Source of the DNA: VRUE01 sp963720805
GTDB taxonomy: Bacteria > Actinomycetota > Thermoleophilia > Solirubrobacterales > 70-9
Assembly (NCBI GenBank): GCA_963720805.1
Contig: CAVRGT010000006.1
Coordinates: 341,276-405,275, forward strand
DNA: 64,000 nucleotides
Direction: 5' to 3'
In this document: in pieces, positions 33,688 to 42,380 of the stretch
How the letters are laid out: every line of letters begins with the position of its first letter
How positions within the stretch are numbered: the stretch's first letter is position 1
The notes under the pieces: model-generated
What the model saw: the letters and a program-made list of their open reading frames with translations, nothing else
Database searches by the model: none
Told to the model about the DNA's origin: nothing
Made by a program: the position numbers and the translations under genes

Positions 33688-35523
33688 CTAGGAATTCTCG
33701 TCCAGTCGCGCTTCGAGCGCCGCCAGCTGCTGCGCCAGCGCGTCCGGCAGCTTGTCGCCGAACTGGGCGAAGTGCTCCTTGACCTGGGGCAACTGCTCGC
33801 GCACGAGGCTCTCGTCAACCGAGAGCAGCTCGCGCATCGCCTCGGCGGAGATCTCGAGGCCCTCGGTGTTGAGGTCGCCCTCGGCGGGGAGCAGGCCGAT
33901 CGCGGTCTCGACCGCCTCGGCACTGCCGTCGCAGCGGCGGAAGACCCACTCGAGCACGCGGCTGTTCTCGCCGAAGCCGGGCCAGAGGAACTTGCCGTCG
34001 GCGTCCTTGCGGAACCAGTTGACGTAGAAGATCCGCGGCAGCTGGGCCCCCTCGCGTTCGCCGGCCTTGAGCCAGTGGGCGAGGTAGTCGGCCATGTTGT
34101 AGCCGCAGAAGGGCAGCATCGCCATCGGGTCGAAGCGCAGTTCGCCGACGTTGCCGGCCGCGGCAGCGGTCTTCTCCGAGGACATCGTGGCGCCGAGGAA
34201 GACGCCGTGCTCCCAGTCGAAGGCCTCGTGGACCAGCGGCACCGTGGTCGCGCGGCGGCCGCCGAAGAGGAAGGCGTCGATCGGCACTCCGGCCGGGTCC
34301 TCCCACTCGGGGGCGATCGTCGGGCACTGTGCGGCCGGGGTCGCGAAGCGCGCGTTGGGATGGGCCGACGGGGTCTCGGAATCGGGCGTCCAGTCGTTGC
34401 CGTGCCAGTCGATCAGGTGCTCGGGGGCCTCGCTCGTCATTCCCTCCCACCAGATGTCGCCGTCGTCGGTTTTGGCGCAGTTGGTGAAGATCGAGTTGCT
34501 CTCGATCGTCCGCATCGCGTTCAGGTTGGTCGACTCGCTGGTGCCCGGCGCGACGCCGAAGAAGCCGGCCTCGGGGTTGACCGCGTAGAGGCGACCGTCC
34601 TCGCCGAATTTCATCCAGGCGATGTCGTCGCCGACCGTCTCGACCGTCCAGCCCGGCAGGGTCGGGATCAGCATCGCCAGGTTGGTCTTGCCGCAGGCCG
34701 AGGGGAAGGCGCCGGTGACGTACTTGACGCCACCCTCGGGCGAGGTCAGCTTGAGGATCAACATGTGCTCGGCCAGCCAGCCCTCGTCGCGGGCCATCGC
34801 CGAGGCGATCCGCAGCGCGAAGCACTTCTTGCCGAGCAGGGCGTTGCCGCCATAGCCGGATCCGAAGCTCCAGATCTCGCGCGTCTCGGGGTAGTGAACG
34901 ATGTACTTGTTGTCCTCGTTGCAGGGCCACGGGACATCTTCAAGACCTTCAACGAGCGGCATCCCGACCGAGTGCACGCAGGGCACGAACTCGCCCTCGG
35001 TGCCGAGCACCTCAAGCGCCGCGGCGCCCATGCGGGTCATGATCCGCATCGAGGTGGCGACGTAGGGCGAGTCGGTCAGCTGCACGCCGATGTGGGCGAT
35101 CGGCGAGCCCAGCGGGCCCATCGAGAAGGGAACGACATACATCGTGCGGCCGACCATGCAGCCCTGGAAGAGGCCGTTGAGGGACTCGCGCATCGCGGCC
35201 GGATCGCGCCAGTTGTTGGTCGGACCGGCGTCGGCCTCGTCCTCGGAGCAGATGAAGGTCCGGTCCTCGACCCGGGCGACGTCGGCGGGGTCGGAGAGCG
35301 CCAGGTAGGAGTTGGGGCGCTTGGCGTCGGAGAGGCGCTCGAAGGTGCCGGCGTCAATCAGGGTCTGGGCGAGGCGGTCGTACTCCTCAGCCGAGCCGTC
35401 GCACCAGTGGACGGAGTCGGGCTGGGTCAGTTCGGCGATCTCCCCGACCCAGTCGAGGAGCTGTGCGTGCGTGGTCGGCGCTTGGGCCGCGATGGTTTGG
35501 CTCATCGGCGGGACTTTATTCAT
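33688..35523 (-). CDS. pckG: Phosphoenolpyruvate carboxykinase (GTP)
   Basis: 611 residues, standard size. Motifs: VVPFSMGPLGSPIAHIGVQL, GSGYGGNALLGKKCFALRIA, the nucleotide loop GAFPSACGKTNLAMLIP near residue 280, GDDIAWMKFGEDGRLYAVNPEAGFFGVAPGTS and FLWPGFGENSRVLEWVFRR. It decarboxylates oxaloacetate to PEP with GTP, linking C4 acids to gluconeogenesis. ATG 35523 overlaps the stop of the lipoprotein gene; the second in-frame ATG (35505) is also possible. A gluconeogenic enzyme fits an organism living on acetyl-CoA or fatty acids. Confidence 0.97.
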   Translation of the reverse strand: MNKVPPMSQTIAAQAPTTHAQLLDWVGEIAELTQPDSVHWCDGSAEEYDRLAQTLIDAGTFERLSDAKRPNSYLALSDPADVARVEDRTFICSEDEADAGPTNNWRDPAAMRESLNGLFQGCMVGRTMYVVPFSMGPLGSPIAHIGVQLTDSPYVATSMRIMTRMGAAALEVLGTEGEFVPCVHSVGMPLVEGLEDVPWPCNEDNKYIVHYPETREIWSFGSGYGGNALLGKKCFALRIASAMARDEGWLAEHMLILKLTSPEGGVKYVTGAFPSACGKTNLAMLIPTLPGWTVETVGDDIAWMKFGEDGRLYAVNPEAGFFGVAPGTSESTNLNAMRTIESNSIFTNCAKTDDGDIWWEGMTSEAPEHLIDWHGNDWTPDSETPSAHPNARFATPAAQCPTIAPEWEDPAGVPIDAFLFGGRRATTVPLVHEAFDWEHGVFLGATMSSEKTAAAAGNVGELRFDPMAMLPFCGYNMADYLAHWLKAGEREGAQLPRIFYVNWFRKDADGKFLWPGFGENSRVLEWVFRRCDGSAEAVETAIGLLPAEGDLNTEGLEISAEAMRELLSVDESLVREQLPQVKEHFAQFGDKLPDALAQQLAALEARLDENS

Positions 35524-35821
35524 TGGACCCGCGGATACCGATCACACTTATGTCCGCGTCGTTGTTGCGAATCTTCAGCGTAACCGTCTGATCTTCGCCC
35601 TTCTGCACGTTTACGCTGCAATCGAAGGTCGCACCTTTTTCAACCTTCTGATCGGACGGGCAATCGACAGAGGAAATTTTCAAGTTCAGCGAGTGCGAGA
35701 GATTCGCTTCCAACTGTTCCTCGGTCTTCGTCGTATCGATCACGGTTTCGCCGCAGCCGGCCACAAAGGCCACTACCGCGAGCAGCCCGAGCAGCACGCC
35801 CGAGCACCTGAGCAAGCTCAT
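35516..35821 (-). CDS. DUF4333-type lipoprotein
   Basis: 101 residues from ATG 35821. The signal MSLLRCSGVLLGLLAVVAFVAGC ends in a lipobox (VAGC), so the protein is probably lipid-anchored. The short mature part has TEEQLEANLSHSL, then SVDCPSDQKVEKGATFDCSVNV, the paired-cysteine pattern of DUF4333, then a beta strand region. Function is unknown; similar proteins are widespread in actinobacteria. The stop overlaps the pckG start by eight bases. Confidence 0.82.
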   Translation of the reverse strand: MSLLRCSGVLLGLLAVVAFVAGCGETVIDTTKTEEQLEANLSHSLNLKISSVDCPSDQKVEKGATFDCSVNVQKGEDQTVTLKIRNNDADISVIGIRGSNE

Positions 35822-35867
35822 CCCTCTCCCATCTGGCGGGGTCACCTGCATGCAGTATCCCAGGCCC

Positions 35868-36998
35868 TCAGGACCCCGGCCTCCCCTCATTGACCCAGGC
35901 GGCCAGCAAGGGGTCGACGAGGCGCCAGCCACTGGCGGTACCGGTGTCCTCGACGATGTCGCCGCGGTCGCGCAGCCCCTCCGCAGCGGTGAGCACCGCT
36001 CCCCCGCGCGAACCTCCCTGGCGGCGCCCGGCCGCATAGAGGCCGTCGCGGTTCTCGGCGACAGCCGTCAGAACCCGCCGCTGGGATGTCGGCAGCGCCG
36101 ACCATGCCGCCCGCAACTCGTCGCGAATGTGGTGCATCACCTCGTCATATGCGGAGAGCCAGATTTCCTCCGTGGCCTCGCAATCGCCGGGCGTCAGCTC
36201 CCAGAGGATGTGCGCGAGCAGCATCGTGCGCTGTGGGTGTCCTTGGGAGGCGTCCAGCAGCGGCCCGAGCGCCGGGCCCACCCGCTTTCCCGTCGATTCA
36301 AAGCGATGCGAGACGTGCTCCGAGATGTCATCGGGGCGCAGCGGCGGCAGATCCACGGGGCCGGCCTGGCCGAAGAAGGCACGGCGGCGGTCTGAGAACA
36401 GGTCGCGCATCATCCCCAGGTGGGAGCCGGCGAAGACGTAGCTGGCGGCGTCGCCATGGTGTTGGATCTCAGAGCGGATCACGGCGTCGGCTCGCTCCTT
36501 GGTGGCGAGAATGTCCTGAAACTCGTCAAAGACGACGAGCGTGCGAGTGCCGTGACGCTCATACAGCTGAGCGGGAAGGGCGAGACGCTCGAGCAAGGGA
36601 GGCTCGGCCTGTGGATCCACCGCGACCTCGAGACCGGCGGGGATCGGTCCGCCGCCGACGCGCAGAGTTGGGCGCAGCATCCGCCTCACACCCGCAAACC
36701 AGGTGGCCGACCTCCCCTGGAGTTCCGCCGCGTAGGAGCGCTCGATCCGGCGCGCGATGTCATCGAGCGTCAGCACGCCGAAGAAATCGACGTACACCGC
36801 AGCCCACCCGGCTCGGCGAGCGTCCTCGACCAAGCGCGCCAGCAGGGATGTCTTGCCATAGCGACGAGGCGCGATGAGGCGGCTGTTGTTGCCGCTTCGA
36901 GCCCGCTCCAGAAGGATCCTTGCCTTCTCATCGCGATCGAGCAGCTCGTCGGTGGGAACCGGCTCGCTGAAGCGAAATGGGTTACTGCTCTCATTCAT
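35868..36998 (-). CDS. AAA/STAND-type ATPase with C-terminal winged helix (paralogue 1)
   Basis: 376 residues. After FRFSEPVPTDELLDRDEKARIL comes the Walker A region LIAPRRYGKTSLLARLVEDA, a variant in which the loop is R-R-Y-G-K-T-S, and Walker B TLVVFDEFQDIL. FAGSHLGMMRDLF is the sensor region. The C-terminal 100 residues look like a winged helix (LPTSQRRVLTAVAENRDGLYA, SGWRLVDPLLAAWV). The family (archaeal-ATPase/MNS-like STAND) includes many of unknown role. A palindrome precedes the start. A second, diverged copy is at 49456-50622. Confidence 0.85.
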   Translation of the reverse strand: MNESSNPFRFSEPVPTDELLDRDEKARILLERARSGNNSRLIAPRRYGKTSLLARLVEDARRAGWAAVYVDFFGVLTLDDIARRIERSYAAELQGRSATWFAGVRRMLRPTLRVGGGPIPAGLEVAVDPQAEPPLLERLALPAQLYERHGTRTLVVFDEFQDILATKERADAVIRSEIQHHGDAASYVFAGSHLGMMRDLFSDRRRAFFGQAGPVDLPPLRPDDISEHVSHRFESTGKRVGPALGPLLDASQGHPQRTMLLAHILWELTPGDCEATEEIWLSAYDEVMHHIRDELRAAWSALPTSQRRVLTAVAENRDGLYAAGRRQGGSRGGAVLTAAEGLRDRGDIVEDTGTASGWRLVDPLLAAWVNEGRPGS

Positions 36999-37027
36999 AG
37001 AGCAAATCTGCTCTCAAATATAGAGCA
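36999..37027 (-). promoter_or_regulatory. Palindrome and extra half-site in front of ATPase paralogue 1
   Basis: AGAGCA-AATC-TGCTCT (36999-37014) directly precedes the ATG at 36998. A third half-site AGAGCA follows at 37022-37027, 23 bp from the first. The pattern suggests a binding site for a dimer that would block translation start or transcription. The ATPase itself ends in a winged helix and could be the binder; this is inference. Confidence 0.5.
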
Positions 37028-37100
37028 AGAGGACTGGCGAGGGAATCGGACCACACCCCACCCATCCAAGCCGCCGTTTGGATAGGGTTCCGCGCCGCTG

Positions 37101-38318
37101 ATGAGATTCTTCGAGTACGAGGCACGCAAGATCGTCGAGCTGGCGGGGATTCCGGTCACCAAGTACGGCTTCTGCACGTCCGCCGAGCAGGCGCGCAAGG
37201 TCGCTGAGGAAATCGGCGGGCCGGTCGTGATCAAGTCGCAGGTGCTGAGTGGCGGGCGGATGAAGGCGGGCGGGGTCAAGTTCGCCGACACGCCCGAGGA
37301 GGCCGCTGCCCACGCCGAGGACATCCTCAAGCTCGAGATCAACGGGCACATGCCGCGCGGCGTCCTGGTCGATCCGAAAGCCGAGATCAAGCAGGAGTAC
37401 TACGCCGGGGTCGTCTGGGACGGCACCGCGAAGAAACCGCTGATGCTGTTCAGCGACATGGGCGGCATCGACATCGAGGAGGTCGCCGAGACCCACCCCG
37501 ACCACGTCGGCCGCGGCCACGTCTCCAACCTGCACCCGATCTTCGACTTCGAGGCCAAGCAAGTCGTCGCCGCGACCGGAGTCACCGGCTCGCAGCTCAA
37601 CCGCGCGACGCCGGTCCTCGCCCGCCTCGCCCGCCTCTTCCGCGACAACGACATGACCCTGGCCGAGATCAACCCCCTCGCCGAGCTGACCGACGGCAGC
37701 TTCGTCGCCCTCGACGCCCACATGGAGATGGAGAACGAGGCGGTCGGCCGCCAGAAGGGCCTGCTGCGCAAGCGACTCGAGATCGCCGAGGAGGACACCC
37801 GCGAGACCTATGAGCCCTCCGACTTCGAGCGCCACGTCGCCGCGATCGACGCCGCTGATCACCGCGGCGTGATCCAGGGCAAGGACCACGGCTTCGAGGG
37901 CAACCTCGGCCTCGTGATCGGCGCCGGCGGCGGCTCGCTGACCCTGACCGACGCGGTGCGCAGCCAGGGCGGCCAGCCGGCCAACTACTCCGAGATCGGC
38001 GGCAACCCCTCGGTCGCCAAGGCCTGCGGCCTGGCCAAGGAGGTGCTGGAAAAGGACGGCGTCGAGAAGATCGCGGTGATGATGTCGATCGTCTCCAACA
38101 CCCGCGTCGACATCGTCGCCCGCGGCGTGATCAAGGCCTGCCTCGAGCTCGACAAGGACCCCGGCGAGACGATCGCGATCTTCCGCATCCCGGGCGCCTG
38201 GGAGGACGAGGGCTTCAAGATCCTCGAGCGCTACGGGGTCGAGTCCTGCGACCGCTCGGTCTCGCTCTGGGAGGCCGCCGGCCGCGCCGTCGCCAAGATC
38301 CAGGGAGCGTCGGCATGA
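37101..38318 (+). CDS. sucC: Succinate-CoA ligase (ADP/GDP-forming) beta subunit
   Basis: 405 residues. N-terminal ATP-grasp domain MRFFEYEARKIVELAGIPVTKYGF, VVIKSQVLSGGRMKAGGV, EINPLAELTDGSFVALDAHM, then the CoA-ligase half with GLVIGAGGGSLTLTDAV and NYSEIGGNPS. Together with the alpha subunit it interconverts succinyl-CoA and succinate with nucleotide phosphorylation; malate-CoA ligase (MtkA) is a close homologue and cannot be excluded given the nearby lyase. Overlaps sucD by four bases (ATGA). Confidence 0.9.
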   Translation: MRFFEYEARKIVELAGIPVTKYGFCTSAEQARKVAEEIGGPVVIKSQVLSGGRMKAGGVKFADTPEEAAAHAEDILKLEINGHMPRGVLVDPKAEIKQEYYAGVVWDGTAKKPLMLFSDMGGIDIEEVAETHPDHVGRGHVSNLHPIFDFEAKQVVAATGVTGSQLNRATPVLARLARLFRDNDMTLAEINPLAELTDGSFVALDAHMEMENEAVGRQKGLLRKRLEIAEEDTRETYEPSDFERHVAAIDAADHRGVIQGKDHGFEGNLGLVIGAGGGSLTLTDAVRSQGGQPANYSEIGGNPSVAKACGLAKEVLEKDGVEKIAVMMSIVSNTRVDIVARGVIKACLELDKDPGETIAIFRIPGAWEDEGFKILERYGVESCDRSVSLWEAAGRAVAKIQGASA

Positions 38319-39232
38319 GCATCCTGCTGAGCAAGGAGACGACCTTCATCGTCCAGGGGATCACCGGGCGCGAGGCGATCAACCTGACCCGCGAGTGCCT
38401 CGACTACGGCTCCCAGATCGTCGGCGGCGTCACCCCCGGCCGCAAGGGCCGCGAGGTGCACGGCGTGCCGGTCTTCGACACCGTCGCCCAGGCGGTCGAG
38501 AACCACGGCGCGCCGATCGACGGCTCGGTCGTCACCGTCCCCCCCGCCTTCACCAAGGACGCGGTGCTGGAGGCGATCGAGAACGGGATCAAGCTGATCG
38601 TGATCGTCACCGAGCGGATCCCGCGCCGTGACGTCGCCCAGATGGTCGAGCTCGCCAACCTGCGCGGCGCCCGCATCATCGGCCCCAACTGCCTCGGCCT
38701 GATCGTCCCCGAGGTCTGCAAGATGGGCGGCATCGGCGGCCCCGCCAAGGACGCGGCCAAGGCCTACGCGCCCGGCCCGGTCGGCGTGATGAGCCGCTCC
38801 GGCGGCATGACCACCGAGATCTCTTCTTCCCTCACCCAGGCCGGCCTGGGCGTCTCGACCGCGGTCTCGATCGGCGGCGACGCGATCATCGGCTCCACCT
38901 ACGCCGAGCTGATGCCCTACTTCGAGGCCGACGAGCAGACCGAGGCGATCGTGATCTACACCGAGCCCGGTGGTCGCATGGAGGCGCAGCTCTCCGAGTG
39001 GGTCGCCGAGCACAACTCGCGCCTGCCGATCATCGCCTTCATGGCCGGCAAGTTCATGGACGACGACGAGATGAAGGGGATGAGCTTCGGCCACGCCGGA
39101 ACGATCGTCGAGGGCGTGGAGGACACCGCGACCGAGAAGATCGCCCGCCTCGAAGCTGCCGGAATCCGCGTGGTCGAGCGGATCGACGAGATCCCCGACG
39201 CGGTCAAGCAGAAGCTGGGAGTGAGCGCCTGA
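38315..39232 (+). CDS. sucD: Succinate-CoA ligase alpha subunit
   Basis: 305 residues. CoA-binding Rossmann start FIVQGITGREAINLTRECLDYG, GGVTPGRKGREVHGVPVF, the NCLGLIVPEVCKMG loop, GVMSRSGGMTTEISSSLTQAG and the phosphohistidine region MSFGHAGTIVEGVEDTATEK. The active histidine is in F-G-H-A-G. It pairs with SucC. The stop TGA shares its last base with the ATG of the following ferredoxin gene. Confidence 0.93.
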   Translation: MSILLSKETTFIVQGITGREAINLTRECLDYGSQIVGGVTPGRKGREVHGVPVFDTVAQAVENHGAPIDGSVVTVPPAFTKDAVLEAIENGIKLIVIVTERIPRRDVAQMVELANLRGARIIGPNCLGLIVPEVCKMGGIGGPAKDAAKAYAPGPVGVMSRSGGMTTEISSSLTQAGLGVSTAVSIGGDAIIGSTYAELMPYFEADEQTEAIVIYTEPGGRMEAQLSEWVAEHNSRLPIIAFMAGKFMDDDEMKGMSFGHAGTIVEGVEDTATEKIARLEAAGIRVVERIDEIPDAVKQKLGVSA

Positions 39233-39465
39233 TGGCCGAGACACTGAACAAGGTCTTCATCGACGTCGAGGTCGACGCCTCGATCGCCGCCGACGCCGAG
39301 CTGGCCAAGAAGCTGGAGGAAGTCTGCCCGGTCGACATCTTCAAGGCGACCGACGGGGGCGTTGAGATCGTCGAGGGCAACCTCGACGAGTGCGTCCTCT
39401 GCAACCTCTGCGTCGACGCCGCGCCCGAGGGCACGGTGCGCGTCATCAAGCTGTACGAGCAGTAG
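39232..39465 (+). CDS. Small ferredoxin-like 4Fe-4S protein
   Basis: 77 residues. The N-terminal stretch ends with EEVCPVDIFKATDGG and then DECVLCNLCVDAAPEG. The cysteines C-P and C-x2-C-x2-C can ligate one [4Fe-4S] cluster, like FixX-type ferredoxins, although the usual fourth cysteine of the second motif is replaced by alanine. It is coupled to sucD. A plausible partner is a 2-oxoacid:ferredoxin oxidoreductase or an ETF-linked system; neither is in the window. Confidence 0.75.
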   Translation: MAETLNKVFIDVEVDASIAADAELAKKLEEVCPVDIFKATDGGVEIVEGNLDECVLCNLCVDAAPEGTVRVIKLYEQ

Positions 39466-40135
39466 CCAGCAGCCCGCCGCTGACCGCCGCCTGGGCTTCC
39501 TCGCGCAGGTGCTCGGGGATGACGACAAGCGAGCGCAGCTCTTCGAGCAGCTCGCGGTCGCCGTCGATCTCGACCCCCTCCTCGCCCGCCTCGCCGGCGA
39601 CAAAGGCAGCGATGACGGCGATCGGCGTGCCGGAGAGGCCGACGTCGGCGTCCGCGGGGGCGCCGCGCGAGACCCAGATCCAGCCGTCGGCGATGCGCAG
39701 CTCAAAGGACTGGCCGCCGCTGCGCAGGGCGAGCGTCGCGCGCAGCTCGGCGGGCGGGTGCAGGATGACCCGGAGCGCGTTGGGCAGCGAGGACGGCGCC
39801 AGGTCAACCACGTCCTCGAGCTTCTGCAGGCCCATCCCCCAGCGGCTCAGCTCGAGCATCGCGGCTTCGAGCCCATGGCCGATCTCGGTCAGCTCGTAGA
39901 CCGTCGCCGGGCTGGGCTGGTCGAGCTCGCGGCGCTCGACGATGCCGTGCTGCTCGAGGTCGCGCAGGCGCTTGGTGAGGACGTCGGTGGGAGCGCCGCC
40001 GACCGCGCGGTCGAGGGCCGAGAAGCGCAACGGCCCGAGCGAGAGCTCGCGCACGATCAACAGGGTCCAGCGCTCGCCGATGCGGTCGAGGGCACAGGCA
40101 AGGCTGCAGGCCTGGCCGTATTCGCGCGGCGTCAT
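39446..40135 (-). CDS. HxlR-family regulator with C-terminal SCP2-like ligand domain
   Basis: 229 residues from ATG 40135. HxlR winged helix: CSLACALDRIGERWTLLIVRELSLGPLRFSAL, GAPTDVLTKRLRDLEQHGIVER. The C-terminal 120 residues (ATLALRSGGQSFELRIADGW, GVEIDGDRELLEEL) resemble an SCP2-type lipid pocket, so the signal may be a fatty acid or sterol. It is divergent from the MMPL transporter, with palindromic sequence between them. The 3' end overlaps the ferredoxin gene by 20 bases on the other strand. Confidence 0.86.
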   Translation of the reverse strand: MTPREYGQACSLACALDRIGERWTLLIVRELSLGPLRFSALDRAVGGAPTDVLTKRLRDLEQHGIVERRELDQPSPATVYELTEIGHGLEAAMLELSRWGMGLQKLEDVVDLAPSSLPNALRVILHPPAELRATLALRSGGQSFELRIADGWIWVSRGAPADADVGLSGTPIAVIAAFVAGEAGEEGVEIDGDRELLEELRSLVVIPEHLREEAQAAVSGGLLATARTA

Positions 40136-40156
40136 CGAACAAGAGTAACAGCGTAA

Positions 40157-40186
40157 TTTGAATTTCAAAGTAATTGCTTTGAATTC
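40157..40186. promoter_or_regulatory. Candidate HxlR operator between regulator and transporter genes
   Basis: TTTGAATTTCAAA (40157-40169) is a perfect palindrome and a second copy of its half, TTTGAATTC, follows at 40178-40186. The block is strongly A+T-rich, set in a high-GC background and centred in the divergent intergenic region. Confidence 0.5.
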
Positions 40187-40232
40187 TGGTACTGTGCCGC
40201 GCGGTGCTCGTCCCCGCCCCACCGCCGCAGCG

Positions 40233-42362
40233 ATGACCCGGATCGCCAACCTGACCTGGAGGCGACCGAAGTTGGTCTTGGCGCTGGTCGGAGTCTTCGC
40301 CCTCTTCGCGGTCGCGATCGGGCACAACGTCGAACACCATCTCAAGGCCGCGGGCTTCACCGACCCGAGCTCCGAGAGCGAGCAGGCGACCGACCTCTTG
40401 CGCAACTCGCTTGGCTATGACCCCAACCCGGCGATCGTGCTCGTCGTCCGCGCCCCAGGCGGTGGGCCGCTCAACCTGCACGACCCGACCGTGCGCCGTG
40501 ACGTCAGCCAGCTGAGCGGCGAAGTGGCCCGAGTCCAGTACGTCGGCCGCGTGCTCAATCCCCTGCGCAACCCGCGCGCCGGGGCCGAGCTGATCGCCAA
40601 GGACGGCGAGTCGCTGGCGATCGCCGGCTACCTCTCGACCAACGACATCGAGGACGCCGGCGGGATCGCCGCCGAACGGGTCAAGGCGCTGGCCGACGCC
40701 AGCCCGCTCGACGTCGCCGAGGGCGGCTTCGCCCAGGGCTTCAACGAGACCAATGACCAAACCCGCACCGACCTGACCAAGGCCGAGCTGATCGCCTTCC
40801 CGGTCCTCGCCCTCCTGCTGCTCTTCGTCTTCCGCGGCGTCGTCGCCGCCGCGATCCCGCTCTTGATCGGCGGCGTCTCGATCGTCGGCACGCTGTTCGT
40901 GCTGCGGATCATGGCGGGGTTCACCGATACCTCGTTGTTCGCGCTCAACATCGCCACCGGGCTCAGCCTCGGCCTCGCGGTCGATTACGCGCTGCTGATG
41001 GTCTCGCGATATCGCGAGGAGATCGGCGCCGGCGGCGCCACCCGTGAGGCGCACCGGCGCACGGTCCTGACCGCCGGACGCACCGCCCTCTTCTCCGGCC
41101 TCACCGTCGCCGCCGCGATGGCGGCGCTGATCTTCATGCCGCAGCGCTTCCTTTACTCGATGGCTGTCGCCGGTGCCTCGGTCGCGGTGCTCTCCTCGGT
41201 GATCGCGCTGCTCGTCGTGCCCTCGCTGCTGCGGCTGCTGGGGACCCGGATCGACGCGCTCTCGATCCGCCGCGGGCCCGCCGTCTCCGACACCTCTGAC
41301 GGCTGGTACCGACTTGCGCGCGGGGTGATGCGGCGCCCGCTCGCGGTCGCCCTCGGCAGCGGCGCCCTGCTTCTGGTCGCGGCGGCGCCGCTGCTGTGGA
41401 CGACCCTGACCGGGCCGAGCGCCGAAGCCGTGCCGCCGGGAAAGCCCTCCTACGACGCCTACCGCTACCTCGAAGCCCACTACCCGCGCGACGTCACCGA
41501 GGCGGTCACCGTCGCCGTCGACGGCGGCGCGACGAAGGCCGAGCTTGCCGGCTATGAGCGGCAGATCGAGACAGTCGGCGACGTCGTCCGCGGCACCCCC
41601 TTCGTCGCGGCGGGCAAGAACGTCGCCTTCGCCAACTTCGCCCTCTCCGAACCGGCGCTCTCGAGCGCCTCGCAAGACGCCGTCAACGAGATCCGCGACC
41701 TGCCCCCGCCCGGCTCGGCGAGCGTCCTCGTCTCCGGCAACTCGGCCCGCTTCATCGACCAGAAGCAGAGCCTGCTCGAACACGCGCCGCTGGTGATCGC
41801 GATCATCTGCCTCACCACCTTGATCGTCCTCTTCCTGCTCACCGGCTCGGTGCTGCTGCCGCTGAAGACGCTGGTGATGAACTCGCTGACCCTCGGCGCC
41901 ACGCTCGGCATCCTCGTCCTCGCCTTCCAGGAAGGATGGCTCGACACCCCGCTCTCCTACCACGGCCCCGCCGCGATCGAGGTGACCAGCCTGGTCTTCC
42001 TCTTCGCCGTGATCTTCGGTCTCGCAACCGACTACGCGGTGCTGGTGATGGCGCGGATCAAGGAGCGCCACGACCTCGGCGACTCCAACGAGGAGGCGGT
42101 CGCGGTCGGCATCGGCAAGACGGGCCGCGTGATCACCGCCGCCGCGTTGGCGATCGCCGTCGTCTTCCTCGCCTTCGGCGTCAGCTCGGTCTTCTTCGTC
42201 AAGCAGATCGCGATCGGCATGGCCTTCGGCGTGATGATCGACGCCACGATCGTCCGCGCCCTGCTCGTCCCCTCCCTGATGCGCCTCTTCGGCAAGTGGA
42301 ACTGGTGGGCCCCCAAACCCCTCCGTCGCATCTACCTCCGCCTCGGCATCTCCGAGGCCTAA
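40233..42362 (+). CDS. MMPL/RND-family lipid transporter
   Basis: 709 residues from ATG 40233. Twelve predicted membrane helices in the RND layout: helix 1 (LVLALVGVFALFAVAIG), an extracellular domain to about 190, helices 2-6, a second loop domain and helices 7-12. The helix-4 region SLGLAVDYALLMVSRYREE and helix-10 region GLATDYAVLVMARIKER carry the conserved G-x3-D-Y motifs of MMPL proteins. These transport lipids or drugs with proton flow. The HxlR gene on the other strand is probably its regulator. Confidence 0.87.
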   Translation: MTRIANLTWRRPKLVLALVGVFALFAVAIGHNVEHHLKAAGFTDPSSESEQATDLLRNSLGYDPNPAIVLVVRAPGGGPLNLHDPTVRRDVSQLSGEVARVQYVGRVLNPLRNPRAGAELIAKDGESLAIAGYLSTNDIEDAGGIAAERVKALADASPLDVAEGGFAQGFNETNDQTRTDLTKAELIAFPVLALLLLFVFRGVVAAAIPLLIGGVSIVGTLFVLRIMAGFTDTSLFALNIATGLSLGLAVDYALLMVSRYREEIGAGGATREAHRRTVLTAGRTALFSGLTVAAAMAALIFMPQRFLYSMAVAGASVAVLSSVIALLVVPSLLRLLGTRIDALSIRRGPAVSDTSDGWYRLARGVMRRPLAVALGSGALLLVAAAPLLWTTLTGPSAEAVPPGKPSYDAYRYLEAHYPRDVTEAVTVAVDGGATKAELAGYERQIETVGDVVRGTPFVAAGKNVAFANFALSEPALSSASQDAVNEIRDLPPPGSASVLVSGNSARFIDQKQSLLEHAPLVIAIICLTTLIVLFLLTGSVLLPLKTLVMNSLTLGATLGILVLAFQEGWLDTPLSYHGPAAIEVTSLVFLFAVIFGLATDYAVLVMARIKERHDLGDSNEEAVAVGIGKTGRVITAAALAIAVVFLAFGVSSVFFVKQIAIGMAFGVMIDATIVRALLVPSLMRLFGKWNWWAPKPLRRIYLRLGISEA

Positions 42363-42380
42363 AGCCCAAACCCCGGTCGA

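Noticed and set aside
33241..35583. Long open frame of 780 codons on the plus strand opposite pckG
   Set aside because: It is antisense to a clearly recognisable pckG. The composition (runs of V, G, R, D) is that of a high-GC shadow frame, and no motif is seen.
36999..37027. Toxin-antitoxin module around ATPase paralogue 1
   Set aside because: No small partner gene lies in the same direction next to it; the neighbouring small gene encodes a DUF4333 lipoprotein.
39804..42071. 755-codon minus-strand frame opposite the MMPL gene
   Set aside because: It covers a conserved MMPL transporter gene on the other strand. Its translation is low-complexity (E, R, G, D) and has no fold-like pattern.
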